DNA of 39,274 nucleotides from Shimia marina (GTDB lineage: Bacteria; Pseudomonadota; Alphaproteobacteria; Rhodobacterales; Rhodobacteraceae): assembly GCF_001458175.1 (NCBI RefSeq), contig NZ_CYPW01000020.1, positions 1 to 39,274 on the forward strand, given 5' to 3'. Below, piece after piece: positions 8,174-16,401 of this stretch. The notes below the pieces were generated by a model. It was given only the letters and a program-made list of their open reading frames with translations, searched no databases and was not told where the DNA came from. The first letter of the stretch is position 1, and every line of letters starts with the position of its first letter. The position numbers and the translations under genes are program-made.

Positions 8174-10511
8174 TGAGAGCGGCCGACCGGATTGGGCCAG
8201 CCGAGAACGCCCCATGGCCAGCATGTTGCCCTATGTCTCGCTCGTTGATGACGTGACCATCCGCACGCGCGGCAATGCGCTGTTTCAGTGCATCCGCCTT
8301 GATGGCGTCAACAGCATGACCAGCGATGATGCACATCTGGAAAAGATCCGCGCGCTCTTTGCCGCGATCATTGCGCAGATCGGGCCTGAATACAGTTTCT
8401 ATGTGCATAAGGTCTCCAAAGCGATCGAAACTGACCTGCCGCCACTCACGGATGACAGTTTCGCCGCTTTGGTCGATCAATGCTGGCAAAGCGCAATGGG
8501 AGACGTTGGCCTTCGCGACAAGACGATCACGCTGACAGTGTTGAAACGCCCACCTGTTGGGGCACGGCTTCGCTTGAAGCGTGCAGATTCTATAGCCCAC
8601 CTCAAATCCCAGACGGCCAAACAGCTGCGGAAGCTCGAAGAGGTGGTTGGGTTTATGATGTCGTCTTTTTCTGAGATGAAACCTCGCTTGCTGTCAGCGC
8701 AATCGGGCGAGCTTCTCGGCTTTCTCGGAGCCCTCAACACGGGTCAGGAAACATCGCTCTTTCCCAAATCCCGTTTTGGCGTGATTGCAGAAGATGTGGC
8801 CAATACGCGGGTCACATTCCTTGGACGCAACTTCATCCTTGATGAGGGCGCGATCGGTAGACGCTTCGGCACCAGCTTTGCGATCAAGACTTACCCGGCC
8901 AAAACCAACTGCACCATGTTTGATGAGCTGAACCTGCCTGTCGACATGGTAGTCACGCATTCGTTCACGCCGATCAACAGCAACCTTATGGCCGGGCGGA
9001 TCAAGCGCCAACAACGGCTGATGAAAGCCAGTGATGACGGGGCCATTTCGTTGGCCGAAGAACTGGTGGAGGCGTTGGATGATCTGGAATCCAAGCGCCT
9101 CAGCTTTGGTGATCACCATATGACGGTGACGGCATTCGCGGAGACAAAAGAGAAGCTGGAAACCATCGCAGCCGAGATCCGAAACATTGCCGCAACTGAA
9201 GGCGTCAATCTGGTCAATGAGAGCTTTGCCGCCCGCAGTCATTACTTTGCGCAGCATGCCGGAAATGGGCAGATGCGAAGCCGCAAGGCCGCAATCACCA
9301 ATATGAACTTTGCCGATCTTGCCGCCCTGCATCGAAGCCAGCTTGGTAAACCCGGCAGCAAGGTGCCCTGGGGTAAACCGATCTCGCTCTTTCCGACGCC
9401 TGAGCGCTCCGGCTTTTTGTTCAACTATCACGAAACTGGACAGCCAGACAAAGAGCCCACGGGCGGTCATACATTGATCCTTGGCCGTCCCGGCTCGGGG
9501 AAATCCGTACTGTCAGCGTTCCTGATGACGCAGGCCCGGCGCTGCGATGCGCGGATCTTCGTTTTTGATTATCGCGTTGGAATGGAAATGGCGGTGCGCG
9601 CTAATGGTGGACGCTACAGCGCGATCAAGACGGGCGAGACCACTGGCCTCAACCCTCTACGCACAGAAATCGATCCACGCGGTCAGGCCTGGCTATCTGA
9701 TTGGCTGGCCACGCTGTTGCATCGTACCGACAAACCGCTCAGCCCTGTCCAGATCAATCGCATTCAGGAAGTGGTGCGCCAGAACGCAGATGCAACAGAT
9801 GCCGATCTGCGCAACTGGCAGGATCTAGCCTCGCTCTTTGTCGCCGGTGCCGATGAAGGTGATCTGTTTGAACGCATTCAGGAATGGACCGCTGAGGGGC
9901 GATATGGCTGGATTTTTGGTCAAAGCGCCGAGGACACATTCTCGCTTGATGGCGATGTCGTTGGGTTTGATCTGACCGGCATTCTTGACAGCGAAAGTGA
10001 AAAGGAACGCATGGCTGTTCTGTCCTACCTCTTCCGCCGAGTGGAACGCGTGATTGAGGATCGCAAACCCACGCTGATCATCATTGATGAGGCCTGGAAG
10101 GCGCTCGACAATCCGTATTTTGCCGATCGCCTGAGCAACTGGTTGGTCACAGCGCGCAAACAAAACGCGGTCGTCGTAATGATGACTCAATATGCCAGCC
10201 AGCTCGAAAAAACTCGTACAGGCAAGACCATCGTTGAAGCTGTCCCGACACAGCTCCTGCTTCCGAATATCCGTGCCTCGGCCGGTGACTACACCATGCT
10301 GGGGCTTTCGGAAAAAGAGCTGGCCGTACTGCTTGGCACTGGCAGCAATGCCCGACTGGCTCTCGTGCGCGATGATCAGGGCGCGGTGGTGATTGATGCC
10401 GATCTCAGCGCCCTCGGCCCATACCTGACGATCCTTGGCGGCATGGAAAAAGGTGAGGCACTGGTTGGTGCTGATTATCGCCAAGATCCTGTTTTCTGGA
10501 GAAACATCTGA
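8163..10511 (+). CDS. virB4: VirB4 ATPase
   Basis: This is the cytoplasmic ATPase that powers pilus assembly and substrate transfer at the base of the VirB complex. It has the CagE/TrbE/VirB4 N-terminal half and a C-terminal RecA-like domain: Walker A GRPGSGKS at about 441-448 and Walker B LIIIDEAWKAL at about 638-648, followed by the conserved MMTQYASQL stretch. Its length (782 residues) is normal for VirB4. The ATG at 8163 is preferred because GGGGG lies eight bases upstream; a GTG at 8154 would add three residues. It overlaps virB3 by 11 bp, and its TGA overlaps the ATG of the next lipoprotein gene. Confidence 0.93.
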   Translation: MPRDESGRPDWASRERPMASMLPYVSLVDDVTIRTRGNALFQCIRLDGVNSMTSDDAHLEKIRALFAAIIAQIGPEYSFYVHKVSKAIETDLPPLTDDSFAALVDQCWQSAMGDVGLRDKTITLTVLKRPPVGARLRLKRADSIAHLKSQTAKQLRKLEEVVGFMMSSFSEMKPRLLSAQSGELLGFLGALNTGQETSLFPKSRFGVIAEDVANTRVTFLGRNFILDEGAIGRRFGTSFAIKTYPAKTNCTMFDELNLPVDMVVTHSFTPINSNLMAGRIKRQQRLMKASDDGAISLAEELVEALDDLESKRLSFGDHHMTVTAFAETKEKLETIAAEIRNIAATEGVNLVNESFAARSHYFAQHAGNGQMRSRKAAITNMNFADLAALHRSQLGKPGSKVPWGKPISLFPTPERSGFLFNYHETGQPDKEPTGGHTLILGRPGSGKSVLSAFLMTQARRCDARIFVFDYRVGMEMAVRANGGRYSAIKTGETTGLNPLRTEIDPRGQAWLSDWLATLLHRTDKPLSPVQINRIQEVVRQNADATDADLRNWQDLASLFVAGADEGDLFERIQEWTAEGRYGWIFGQSAEDTFSLDGDVVGFDLTGILDSESEKERMAVLSYLFRRVERVIEDRKPTLIIIDEAWKALDNPYFADRLSNWLVTARKQNAVVVMMTQYASQLEKTRTGKTIVEAVPTQLLLPNIRASAGDYTMLGLSEKELAVLLGTGSNARLALVRDDQGAVVIDADLSALGPYLTILGGMEKGEALVGADYRQDPVFWRNI

Positions 10512-10669
10512 TGCGTAAATCTGTTCTGATCCTCGCTGGCCTGTTGGCTTTGTCGGCCTGCGCTGAATATCGACCCTCGGAAGCGGAGTGCTTCAATTCA
10601 TTTGCCGAAGTGACCCGCAGTGATTGCCATTTTGAACTGCTCACGCCGCTTGGAGCACCGAATGGATAG
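10511..10669 (+). CDS. 52-residue lipoprotein, probable VirB7-position component
   Basis: A very short gene: MRKSVLILAGLLALSAC, then about 35 residues ending PLGAPNG. It has a clean lipoprotein signal with lipobox LSAC (Cys17) and two further cysteines at 27 and 39. It starts on the last base of virB4 (TGATG) and overlaps the next start by eight bases, so it is clearly translated with the operon. Small outer-membrane lipoproteins that stabilise VirB9 (VirB7) are expected in such clusters, although VirB7 usually sits nearer virB8. The two extra cysteines could form a disulphide with a partner, as VirB7 does with VirB9. The VirB7 role is inference. Confidence 0.75.
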   Translation: MRKSVLILAGLLALSACAEYRPSEAECFNSFAEVTRSDCHFELLTPLGAPNG

Positions 10670-11789
10670 GCGCATTCTCATATGCCTGATCTGTTTGAGT
10701 GGCCCTGCGTCTGCGCAGGGCGTCCCGACCTTCGATGCGAGCGCGTTTCTGCAGCGGGAACGGATCCTGGCACAAGGCGATCGGGATCTTGTGCTTCAAC
10801 GTGAACGCCAGAGCCAGGAAGAGGCACTGGCAGCAATCGAAGACCAGCAGTTACAGGCGATTAGCGATATTCTGGAGGCCTCCAGCAGGTCGGGCGCGGC
10901 AACCATCGCCACTCTGGAGCAAGGCAACACACCAGAAAGTGCGGCGTCAAATCTGTACGGTACAACGGATCCAAACCCCGGTGCCGCGCAGCTCTTTGGT
11001 GATGCGGCGGGCAATATCGAAAGCCTGATTATTCGTGGGGCACGAGAGACCTATCATATATCCGGCGTACGCGCCGCTGGTCTGTCCCCCAAACAATGGC
11101 GCTGTCTGTTACAGGCGCTGATCTGGCAGGAAAGCCGCTTTACCATCGGTGCGCGCTCACCAGTCGGAGCATTTGGGCTGACCCAAATCATGCCAGGAAC
11201 AGCTCAAGATCTAGGGATTTATCCGGCTTACTATGAAAGCCCTTATGTCCAGGTCACAGGTGGTGCGCGCTATCTGGCCCAGATGTTGACCATGTTTGAT
11301 GGCAACATCATCCATGGGCTGGCCGCCTACAACGCCGGTCCCGGCAATGTGCAGCGCTATAGCGGCGTCCCGCCTTTCGCAGAAACCCAGCATTACGTGC
11401 AGGTCATTCCCGAGCGCTATAATCTCTATCTCGCACGCGTTGGCGGCGTAGATGCATTGGGCACCATTGAACCTGTTCTGCTCGCCAATTCCACCATGAG
11501 CCTGACCTCCCATGGTGCAGGCATCTATGGCGACTATTCCATGATCTCGATCCGCGCCGCTGCGCTGCGTGTGCAAGACACCATCACCCGCGCGGGCGAA
11601 ACCGCCGACATTCATGAGGCCATGTCGCTCAACACCTATGCGCGCGCGGAACTCACCCGGCTGATGGCAATCCGGATCCGGCTCAAAGCCGCCCAAACCC
11701 GCCCGCTGTCTGCTGCTGAGCTGGCAATGGCCGCCGCTCAAGCCCGCGAACAGGAATTTATGCAATTTGACCTGGAGGTCCTGCCGTGA
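10662..11789 (+). CDS. Lytic transglycosylase with a VirB5-like N-terminus
   Basis: 375 residues. Signal peptide MDRRILICLICLSGPASAQG, then GVPTFDASAFLQRER and a Gln/Glu-rich coiled stretch to about residue 75, then a full SLT domain: IWQESRF (Glu157), GAFGLTQIMPGTAQ, TGGARYLAQML, AAYNAGPGNVQRY. The stretch after the signal peptide (AQGVPTFD) matches the start of the mature VirB5 encoded next (AQGVPTVD), so this looks like a VirB5-type leader joined to a second peptidoglycan lyase. A C-terminal helical region of about 120 residues follows. It is the second transglycosylase of the operon. The ATG at 10662 is preferred over an in-frame upstream start at 10620 because it gives a perfect signal peptide. 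Confidence 0.85.
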   Translation: MDRRILICLICLSGPASAQGVPTFDASAFLQRERILAQGDRDLVLQRERQSQEEALAAIEDQQLQAISDILEASSRSGAATIATLEQGNTPESAASNLYGTTDPNPGAAQLFGDAAGNIESLIIRGARETYHISGVRAAGLSPKQWRCLLQALIWQESRFTIGARSPVGAFGLTQIMPGTAQDLGIYPAYYESPYVQVTGGARYLAQMLTMFDGNIIHGLAAYNAGPGNVQRYSGVPPFAETQHYVQVIPERYNLYLARVGGVDALGTIEPVLLANSTMSLTSHGAGIYGDYSMISIRAAALRVQDTITRAGETADIHEAMSLNTYARAELTRLMAIRIRLKAAQTRPLSAAELAMAAAQAREQEFMQFDLEVLP

Positions 11790-12565
11790 TCCGGTTTTTG
11801 TCCGCCGCCCTTGTCACCCTGACTTTCTCCGTTGGGCCAGCCTTCGCTCAGGGTGTGCCCACCGTCGATACCCGCAACATTGCTCAGGAAATCCGCCAGT
11901 TGCAGCAGATGCTGGAAGACTTTGGCATCCAAACCGACCAGCTCGACACGCTTCTGGAGCAACTCGATCTGGTGCAGCAACAGCTCGATACCTTGAATGA
12001 AACCTATGCTGCCCTAACCGGAGCGACAGATATTGTTGATATGGTCATGGGTGGGGATCTTGACGGGCTTCTGGACCAGGAGTTCGGCGATCTTATGGGC
12101 ACCATCAGGCAGATTCAGAATGGCGACTTCAGCAGCCTCATCGGCAATGCCGCCCCGGAAATGGAAGGCCGGATGACACAGGCGTTGGAAGACGCGGGAT
12201 TTGATCAGGACAGTCTCAGCCAGATGTCTTCCAGCGGCAATCCCGGCGCGGAACGCATCGCCAATCAGGCAGGCACCGGAGCTGTCATGTCCGCCGCTGC
12301 TGAAAACAGCTATGCCGATGCTGCGCAATCGCTGGAGCGCGTGGAACGGCTGGTAGGCATGATCCCGGATATGGAGACGCTCAAAGAAGCCGTCGATCAC
12401 AACACCCGCGTCACAGCTGAGCTGGCCATCGCCATGACCCGCATGTGGGAGCTTGAAGCCATCCAGACAGTGGGTGCCGGTCAATCCGGTGTGGCGGATG
12501 CGGCCACCCTGGCTGAAGAGCGCCGCTATATGGACATCACCTTGCCTGACCTACGCGCGGAGTGA
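11786..12565 (+). CDS. virB5: VirB5, minor pilus component
   Basis: 259 residues with a signal peptide ending PAFAQG, then a coiled-coil helix (IAQEIRQLQQMLEDFGIQTDQLDTLLEQL) and a helical body with an Ala/Met-rich middle, as in the VirB5/TrbJ family that decorates the pilus tip and helps contact the recipient. GTG start at 11786, four-base overlap (GTGA) with the preceding gene and GGAGG about nine bases upstream. The order VirB4 - lipoprotein - transglycosylase - VirB5 - VirB8 keeps it in the expected slot. Confidence 0.82.
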   Translation: MIRFLSAALVTLTFSVGPAFAQGVPTVDTRNIAQEIRQLQQMLEDFGIQTDQLDTLLEQLDLVQQQLDTLNETYAALTGATDIVDMVMGGDLDGLLDQEFGDLMGTIRQIQNGDFSSLIGNAAPEMEGRMTQALEDAGFDQDSLSQMSSSGNPGAERIANQAGTGAVMSAAAENSYADAAQSLERVERLVGMIPDMETLKEAVDHNTRVTAELAIAMTRMWELEAIQTVGAGQSGVADAATLAEERRYMDITLPDLRAE

Positions 12566-12571
12566 TCGGAT

Positions 12572-13222
12572 ATGGCAAGCGAAGCAGAGGTTATTGAAGA
12601 AGAACTGGTCTACGGCGCGCGACGACGTGAGCTGATGTGGCAAAAGCTAGGCCTTGCGGGCATGGGGTTTGGTGCTTTGGGCTGTCTGGCTGCAGCTGTC
12701 GTTGCCATCCTCGATGTCGACCCCGCGCCAATGATTGTGCCCTTTGACTCCGAAACCGGCATGGCGCTGCCAAATGCCAGTGTGCAGGCCGTCTCACTCA
12801 CGGAGCGCCCAGCCATTATTGAGGCGCAGGTCTATCGCTATGTCATTGATCGTGAGACTTACAATCAGCTCGACAATGACGAGCGCGTGCGCCGGGTGTT
12901 GGAGCAATCAGATGGGGCCGCCGCTTCTGGCTTGCGTGCGCTCTGGACCAGTGGTCATGGGGCTTATCCACCAGACAGCTATGGTGCTGATGCACGGCTC
13001 GAGGTTGAAGTGCTCTCGATCACCCATATCAGCAGAAATCGGGCGCAGGTGCGTCTGCGAAAGCGGCTGAACACGCCGCGCGGCAATCAAAACGGGCTCT
13101 TCACCGCGACATTGCTGTTTGAATTCCGCCCGGAAAACAGCCGTTCAATCGATGATGTCTGGCAAAACCCGTTTGGCTTCACCGTCACCGAATATGCGAT
13201 CCGCTCGGATCGACTGGAGTAA
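12572..13222 (+). CDS. virB8: VirB8, inner-membrane scaffold
   Basis: 216 residues: a short cytoplasmic N-terminus (MASEAEVIEEELVYGARRRELMW), one membrane helix (GLAGMGFGALGCLAAAVVAIL at about 28-48) and a periplasmic NTF2-like domain. The domain shows the family features: VPFDSETGMALP, VYRYVIDRETYN, and the C-terminal F-x-P-E-N...NPFGFTVTEYAI motif. VirB8 nucleates assembly of the periplasmic core. GGAG precedes the ATG, and it is six bases downstream of virB5. Confidence 0.9.
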   Translation: MASEAEVIEEELVYGARRRELMWQKLGLAGMGFGALGCLAAAVVAILDVDPAPMIVPFDSETGMALPNASVQAVSLTERPAIIEAQVYRYVIDRETYNQLDNDERVRRVLEQSDGAAASGLRALWTSGHGAYPPDSYGADARLEVEVLSITHISRNRAQVRLRKRLNTPRGNQNGLFTATLLFEFRPENSRSIDDVWQNPFGFTVTEYAIRSDRLE

Positions 13223-13225
13223 GAC

Positions 13226-13924
13226 ATGCAGCGCTTTCTGATCTTTCTCACATTCATTCTCAGCGTGATTTGCCAAAGCGCCCTGGCAGAAACCCAACCC
13301 CGCCAGGGCCGCCATGACGCACGCGTGCGTGAGGCCACATATCAGGACGGTCAGGTTTACCGCATCCGTACAAGCCTCACCCATGTGACCAGCATTGAGT
13401 TCGGTCGTGGCGAAACCATCCGCTCAATCATTGCGGGGGATACAGAGGGCTTTCTGCTCGATGGCGTTCCCGGCGGTCAGGCCTTTGCGATCAAGCCCGT
13501 CACGCGTGGCGCGCACACCAACATCACGGTCTACACCAATCAGCGGGCCTATTACTTCAACGTGACTGAGGCGTCATCGCCCACATTCTACGTGATCCGG
13601 TTTACCTATCCCGAGAGCGCTCGCCCAACGCGGCAGGTCATAGCGCGCAGCGCGCCAAATCATGCTTATGGTGTCAGCGAGCAATCCGAAGTCACCCCCC
13701 GTGAAATCTGGGACGATGGCACCTTCACCTATTTCCGGTTCGAGCGAAACGCACCGATCCCTGCGATTTTCCGCTGGTCAGGTGGCAATGAGCGCAGTGT
13801 GAACGCTCTGGCGCAGGCTGATGGCCTGATCCGTGTGTCCGGTATCAACGCCCGATGGGTGCTACGCCTGGGCGAAGAAGAGATCTGCGTGCAGGAGATG
13901 AGCGAGGCGGCACAAGATGGCTGA
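13226..13924 (+). CDS. virB9: VirB9, outer-membrane core subunit (CagX family)
   Basis: 232 residues with a signal peptide (to about QSALAE) and the two-lobed VirB9/CagX layout: an N-terminal beta domain with DGQVYRIRTSLTHVTSIEFGRGE, a central linker, and a C-terminal beta domain DDGTFTYFRFERNAPIPAIF...VNGLIRV-like ending in a conserved WVLRLGEEEICV. It forms the outer-membrane ring with VirB10 and VirB7. It overlaps virB10 by eight bases. Confidence 0.9.
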   Translation: MQRFLIFLTFILSVICQSALAETQPRQGRHDARVREATYQDGQVYRIRTSLTHVTSIEFGRGETIRSIIAGDTEGFLLDGVPGGQAFAIKPVTRGAHTNITVYTNQRAYYFNVTEASSPTFYVIRFTYPESARPTRQVIARSAPNHAYGVSEQSEVTPREIWDDGTFTYFRFERNAPIPAIFRWSGGNERSVNALAQADGLIRVSGINARWVLRLGEEEICVQEMSEAAQDG

Positions 13925-15230
13925 AACTTCTGATCTCAGAAAGCGCCTGGAAGCACTTGAGGGTGAAGGGAAAGCAACAACCCGCAAGCCCCCCCTATTG
14001 CTTGCTGTGGCCATTTTGGGCGGAATCGTCGCGCTTGGCGCTTTGTGGATTATCTTCCAAAAAACACCTGAACCGGAACAAATGCCCACGGGCATTCCGG
14101 AGGAGTTCCAGACCGTTGGATCCGGCTTTGGGCAGATCAATCCGCAGGAACCAGTCGCAGAACCCCTGCCGCCCATCGCGCCGCCTGAACCCAATGCCGA
14201 AAATGCTGCATTGCAAGCCCAGCTTGAGGCCATGCGCGCAGAAATCAGCGCCCTGCGAAACGCGCAACCAGCCCCGCCGGTGGTAGATAATGGGCAGCTC
14301 ACGGCTCTGAGAGAGGAAATGGTCCGCCTGCGCGATGACGCAGCCAACAGCCAATCTGCTCTGCAGGAACAGCTTGAAGAACGCGCACGGGAAATCCAGC
14401 GCCTGCAAACGGATCTGGAATTGGCCCGGTTGGAAACCCCACGGGTGACAACACCATCCGGACCCACGGCTGAAGAACTCCGCCTGCAAGAACTGGAGCG
14501 TCGCAGGCAGGCTGAACAGGAAGAGCTGCAAGCCCGCATTGCCAGCCCGATCATTGCCTTTGGCGGATCTGGTGGGGGCAATGAAGCGTCGGCATTTGAA
14601 CAACGTCGCCTTGATGGCAACACTGATTTTGTGCGCAACGGTGCTGCCCTGGCGGAGGTCACTCAGGCTCAGCTGATCGTGAACCCGTCCAACACTGTCG
14701 TTCAGGGCACAATGATCCAAGCCGCGCTGGAGACCGCCATCGACAGTTCGCTGGCCGGACAGGTGCGTGCCATTATCTCCGAAGATGTGCACGCCTATGA
14801 TGCCTCAAGGGTTCTGATCGCGCGTGGTTCACGCCTGATCGGGCGTTACCAGTCTGGTGTTGATATTGCGCAGCAGCGCATCACCATCGCATGGGATCGC
14901 ATCATTTTGCCGAATAACCAAACCGTAGAAATCAGCGCCTTTGGCGGGGATGAACTAGGCCGCTCTGGCACCACCGGCTTCGTCGATAGCCGTTTCGGCG
15001 CGCGGTTCGGCTCAGCCGCCCTGATCTCATTGATCGGCGCGCTGCCAACAGTGGCCGCCGATAGCACTAGTGACGCAACAACGGCTGATGTCCTGGGAAA
15101 CATCGGCGAAGGCCTGCAGGACAGCACCCAGAGCGTCATGGGTGAATATCTCTCAATCGAGCCCGTGATTTATGTGGATCAGGGCAGCCGTGTTACCGTC
15201 ATGGTGGACCGCGATCTGGAGATCTTCTGA
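13917..15230 (+). CDS. virB10: VirB10, envelope-spanning core subunit (TrbI family)
   Basis: 437 residues: a cytoplasmic N-terminus, one membrane helix (PPLLLAVAILGGIVALGALWII at about 25-46), a Pro/Glu-rich stretch, a long coiled coil of about 120 residues (Gln/Glu/Arg rich), and a C-terminal TrbI domain. The TrbI domain carries the hallmarks VVQGTMIQAALETAIDS, VLIARGSRLIGRY, QRITIAWDRIILPN, and the closing YVDQGSRVTVMVDRDLEI. VirB10 senses VirD4/VirB11 energy and gates the outer-membrane channel. The gene overlaps virB9 and is followed two bases later by virB11. Confidence 0.93.
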   Translation: MAETSDLRKRLEALEGEGKATTRKPPLLLAVAILGGIVALGALWIIFQKTPEPEQMPTGIPEEFQTVGSGFGQINPQEPVAEPLPPIAPPEPNAENAALQAQLEAMRAEISALRNAQPAPPVVDNGQLTALREEMVRLRDDAANSQSALQEQLEERAREIQRLQTDLELARLETPRVTTPSGPTAEELRLQELERRRQAEQEELQARIASPIIAFGGSGGGNEASAFEQRRLDGNTDFVRNGAALAEVTQAQLIVNPSNTVVQGTMIQAALETAIDSSLAGQVRAIISEDVHAYDASRVLIARGSRLIGRYQSGVDIAQQRITIAWDRIILPNNQTVEISAFGGDELGRSGTTGFVDSRFGARFGSAALISLIGALPTVAADSTSDATTADVLGNIGEGLQDSTQSVMGEYLSIEPVIYVDQGSRVTVMVDRDLEIF

Positions 15231-15232
15231 TC

Positions 15233-16228
15233 ATGGGCGCGAGCTATCTGCAAAACTCCCTCGATAAACTATCTGAGGCACGGGATCCGAAGCTGATCGA
15301 GCTCTGCATCAACCCTGACGGCACGCTTTGGGCCGAGTTCCAGGGCGATCACTTCATGCGCAGGATTGACCGAGAACTTACGCCCAATGAAATCAAAGAT
15401 CTGGGCAATCAGATTGCGTCTGCGGCAAACACAACCCTCAGCCGCACGAAGCCCATTGTCTCGGTCAGCATCACCTATCGGGACCGCCCAATCCGCGCGC
15501 AGGTGATCCAGCCACCCGCCGTGGATGGCAGTTTTGCCATCTCGCTGCGGTTCTTTGCAGATCTGCCATTGAATCAGATCACGCTGTCTTACCTCTATGG
15601 CTCTGAGCGAAGCCTTGAAGGCCTGCGTCGAAAGAGAAACTCTGAGCTTCGCGACGTGGTTGCCACGGGTGATATTGATGCGGCAATTGGCTTTTGCGTA
15701 CTGCACAAGCTCAACATGATTGTGGCCGGGGGCACCTCGACCGGTAAAACTGTAACCGCGCGCAAAATCCTGTCCTTTGTGCCAGAGCCCGAGCGGATCA
15801 TCACCATTGAGGAAGCTGCCGAGTTGCGTCCAGACCAACCCAATGTGGTCACACTGATCTCGGATCGCGACGAGGACACACGCAGCACCGATATGCTACT
15901 GATCTCAACCCTTCGGATGCGGCCTGATCGGATTGTGCTGGGCGAAGTCCGGGGCAAGGAAGCAATGACTTTCCTTGAGGCCATCAATACCGGCCATGGC
16001 GGATCCCTCACCACACTTCACGCTGAAACCCCGCAACTGGCCGTGCAGCGATTGGCCATCGCAGCTCTCAAAACCGATGTGCCCATGACCTGGCAAGACA
16101 TGATTCAATACATCACCCGTTCCATCGACGTGATCATTCAGGCGGGCCGTCATCAAGGCGCGCGCGGGATCACCGAATTTTATCTACCGGGTGAACCGGC
16201 GCAGACGAAAGAGGCTCGAGATGTTTGA
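15233..16228 (+). CDS. virB11: VirB11 traffic ATPase
   Basis: 331 residues, normal length. All hexameric secretion-ATPase motifs are present: Walker A GGTSTGKT at 166-173, Asp box TIEEAAEL at 191-198, Walker B RIVLGEVRG at 233-241 and His box TGHGGSLTTLHA at 253-264. VirB11 switches between pilus assembly and substrate export at the cytoplasmic face. Its stop overlaps the following small gene by eight bases. Confidence 0.95.
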   Translation: MGASYLQNSLDKLSEARDPKLIELCINPDGTLWAEFQGDHFMRRIDRELTPNEIKDLGNQIASAANTTLSRTKPIVSVSITYRDRPIRAQVIQPPAVDGSFAISLRFFADLPLNQITLSYLYGSERSLEGLRRKRNSELRDVVATGDIDAAIGFCVLHKLNMIVAGGTSTGKTVTARKILSFVPEPERIITIEEAAELRPDQPNVVTLISDRDEDTRSTDMLLISTLRMRPDRIVLGEVRGKEAMTFLEAINTGHGGSLTTLHAETPQLAVQRLAIAALKTDVPMTWQDMIQYITRSIDVIIQAGRHQGARGITEFYLPGEPAQTKEARDV

Positions 16229-16388
16229 ATACAAGATCGAGCAGATCAACACAGAGAAAACCAAAGCAGCCAGGGTCGAGGCGCAACTGAATGCCTTGGG
16301 CAAAGACGACTGGGAGCTGGTTGCTGTCACGCCTGACTTTGACGGCGAACATATCCTGAAGGCGTTTCTGAAACGCCGGGCGGCGTAA
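16221..16388 (+). CDS. Small DUF4177-like protein between virB11 and virB6
   Basis: 55 residues, MFEYKIEQINTEKTKA to FLKRRAA. The pattern Y-K-I-E in the first strand, a helix with LNALGKDDWELVAVTPDF, and a final strand before a basic tail match the small DUF4177 fold (G-x-x-GWELV type motif; here the Gly-Trp is Asp-Trp). Such proteins have no known function. The gene overlaps the end of virB11 and precedes virB6 by 13 bases, so it is co-translated with the secretion genes and may be an accessory of VirB11 or VirB6. It is below usual gene-finding length limits. Confidence 0.7.
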   Translation: MFEYKIEQINTEKTKAARVEAQLNALGKDDWELVAVTPDFDGEHILKAFLKRRAA

Positions 16389-16401
16389 CAAGGGGGCAAT
16401 C

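Noticed and set aside
8694..9470. 258-residue minus-strand frame
   Set aside because: Antisense shadow of virB4, with no family motif and codon pattern explained by the coding strand.
13862..14792. Two long minus-strand frames of about 265 residues
   Set aside because: Ser/Arg- and Gln/His-rich antisense shadows of virB10.
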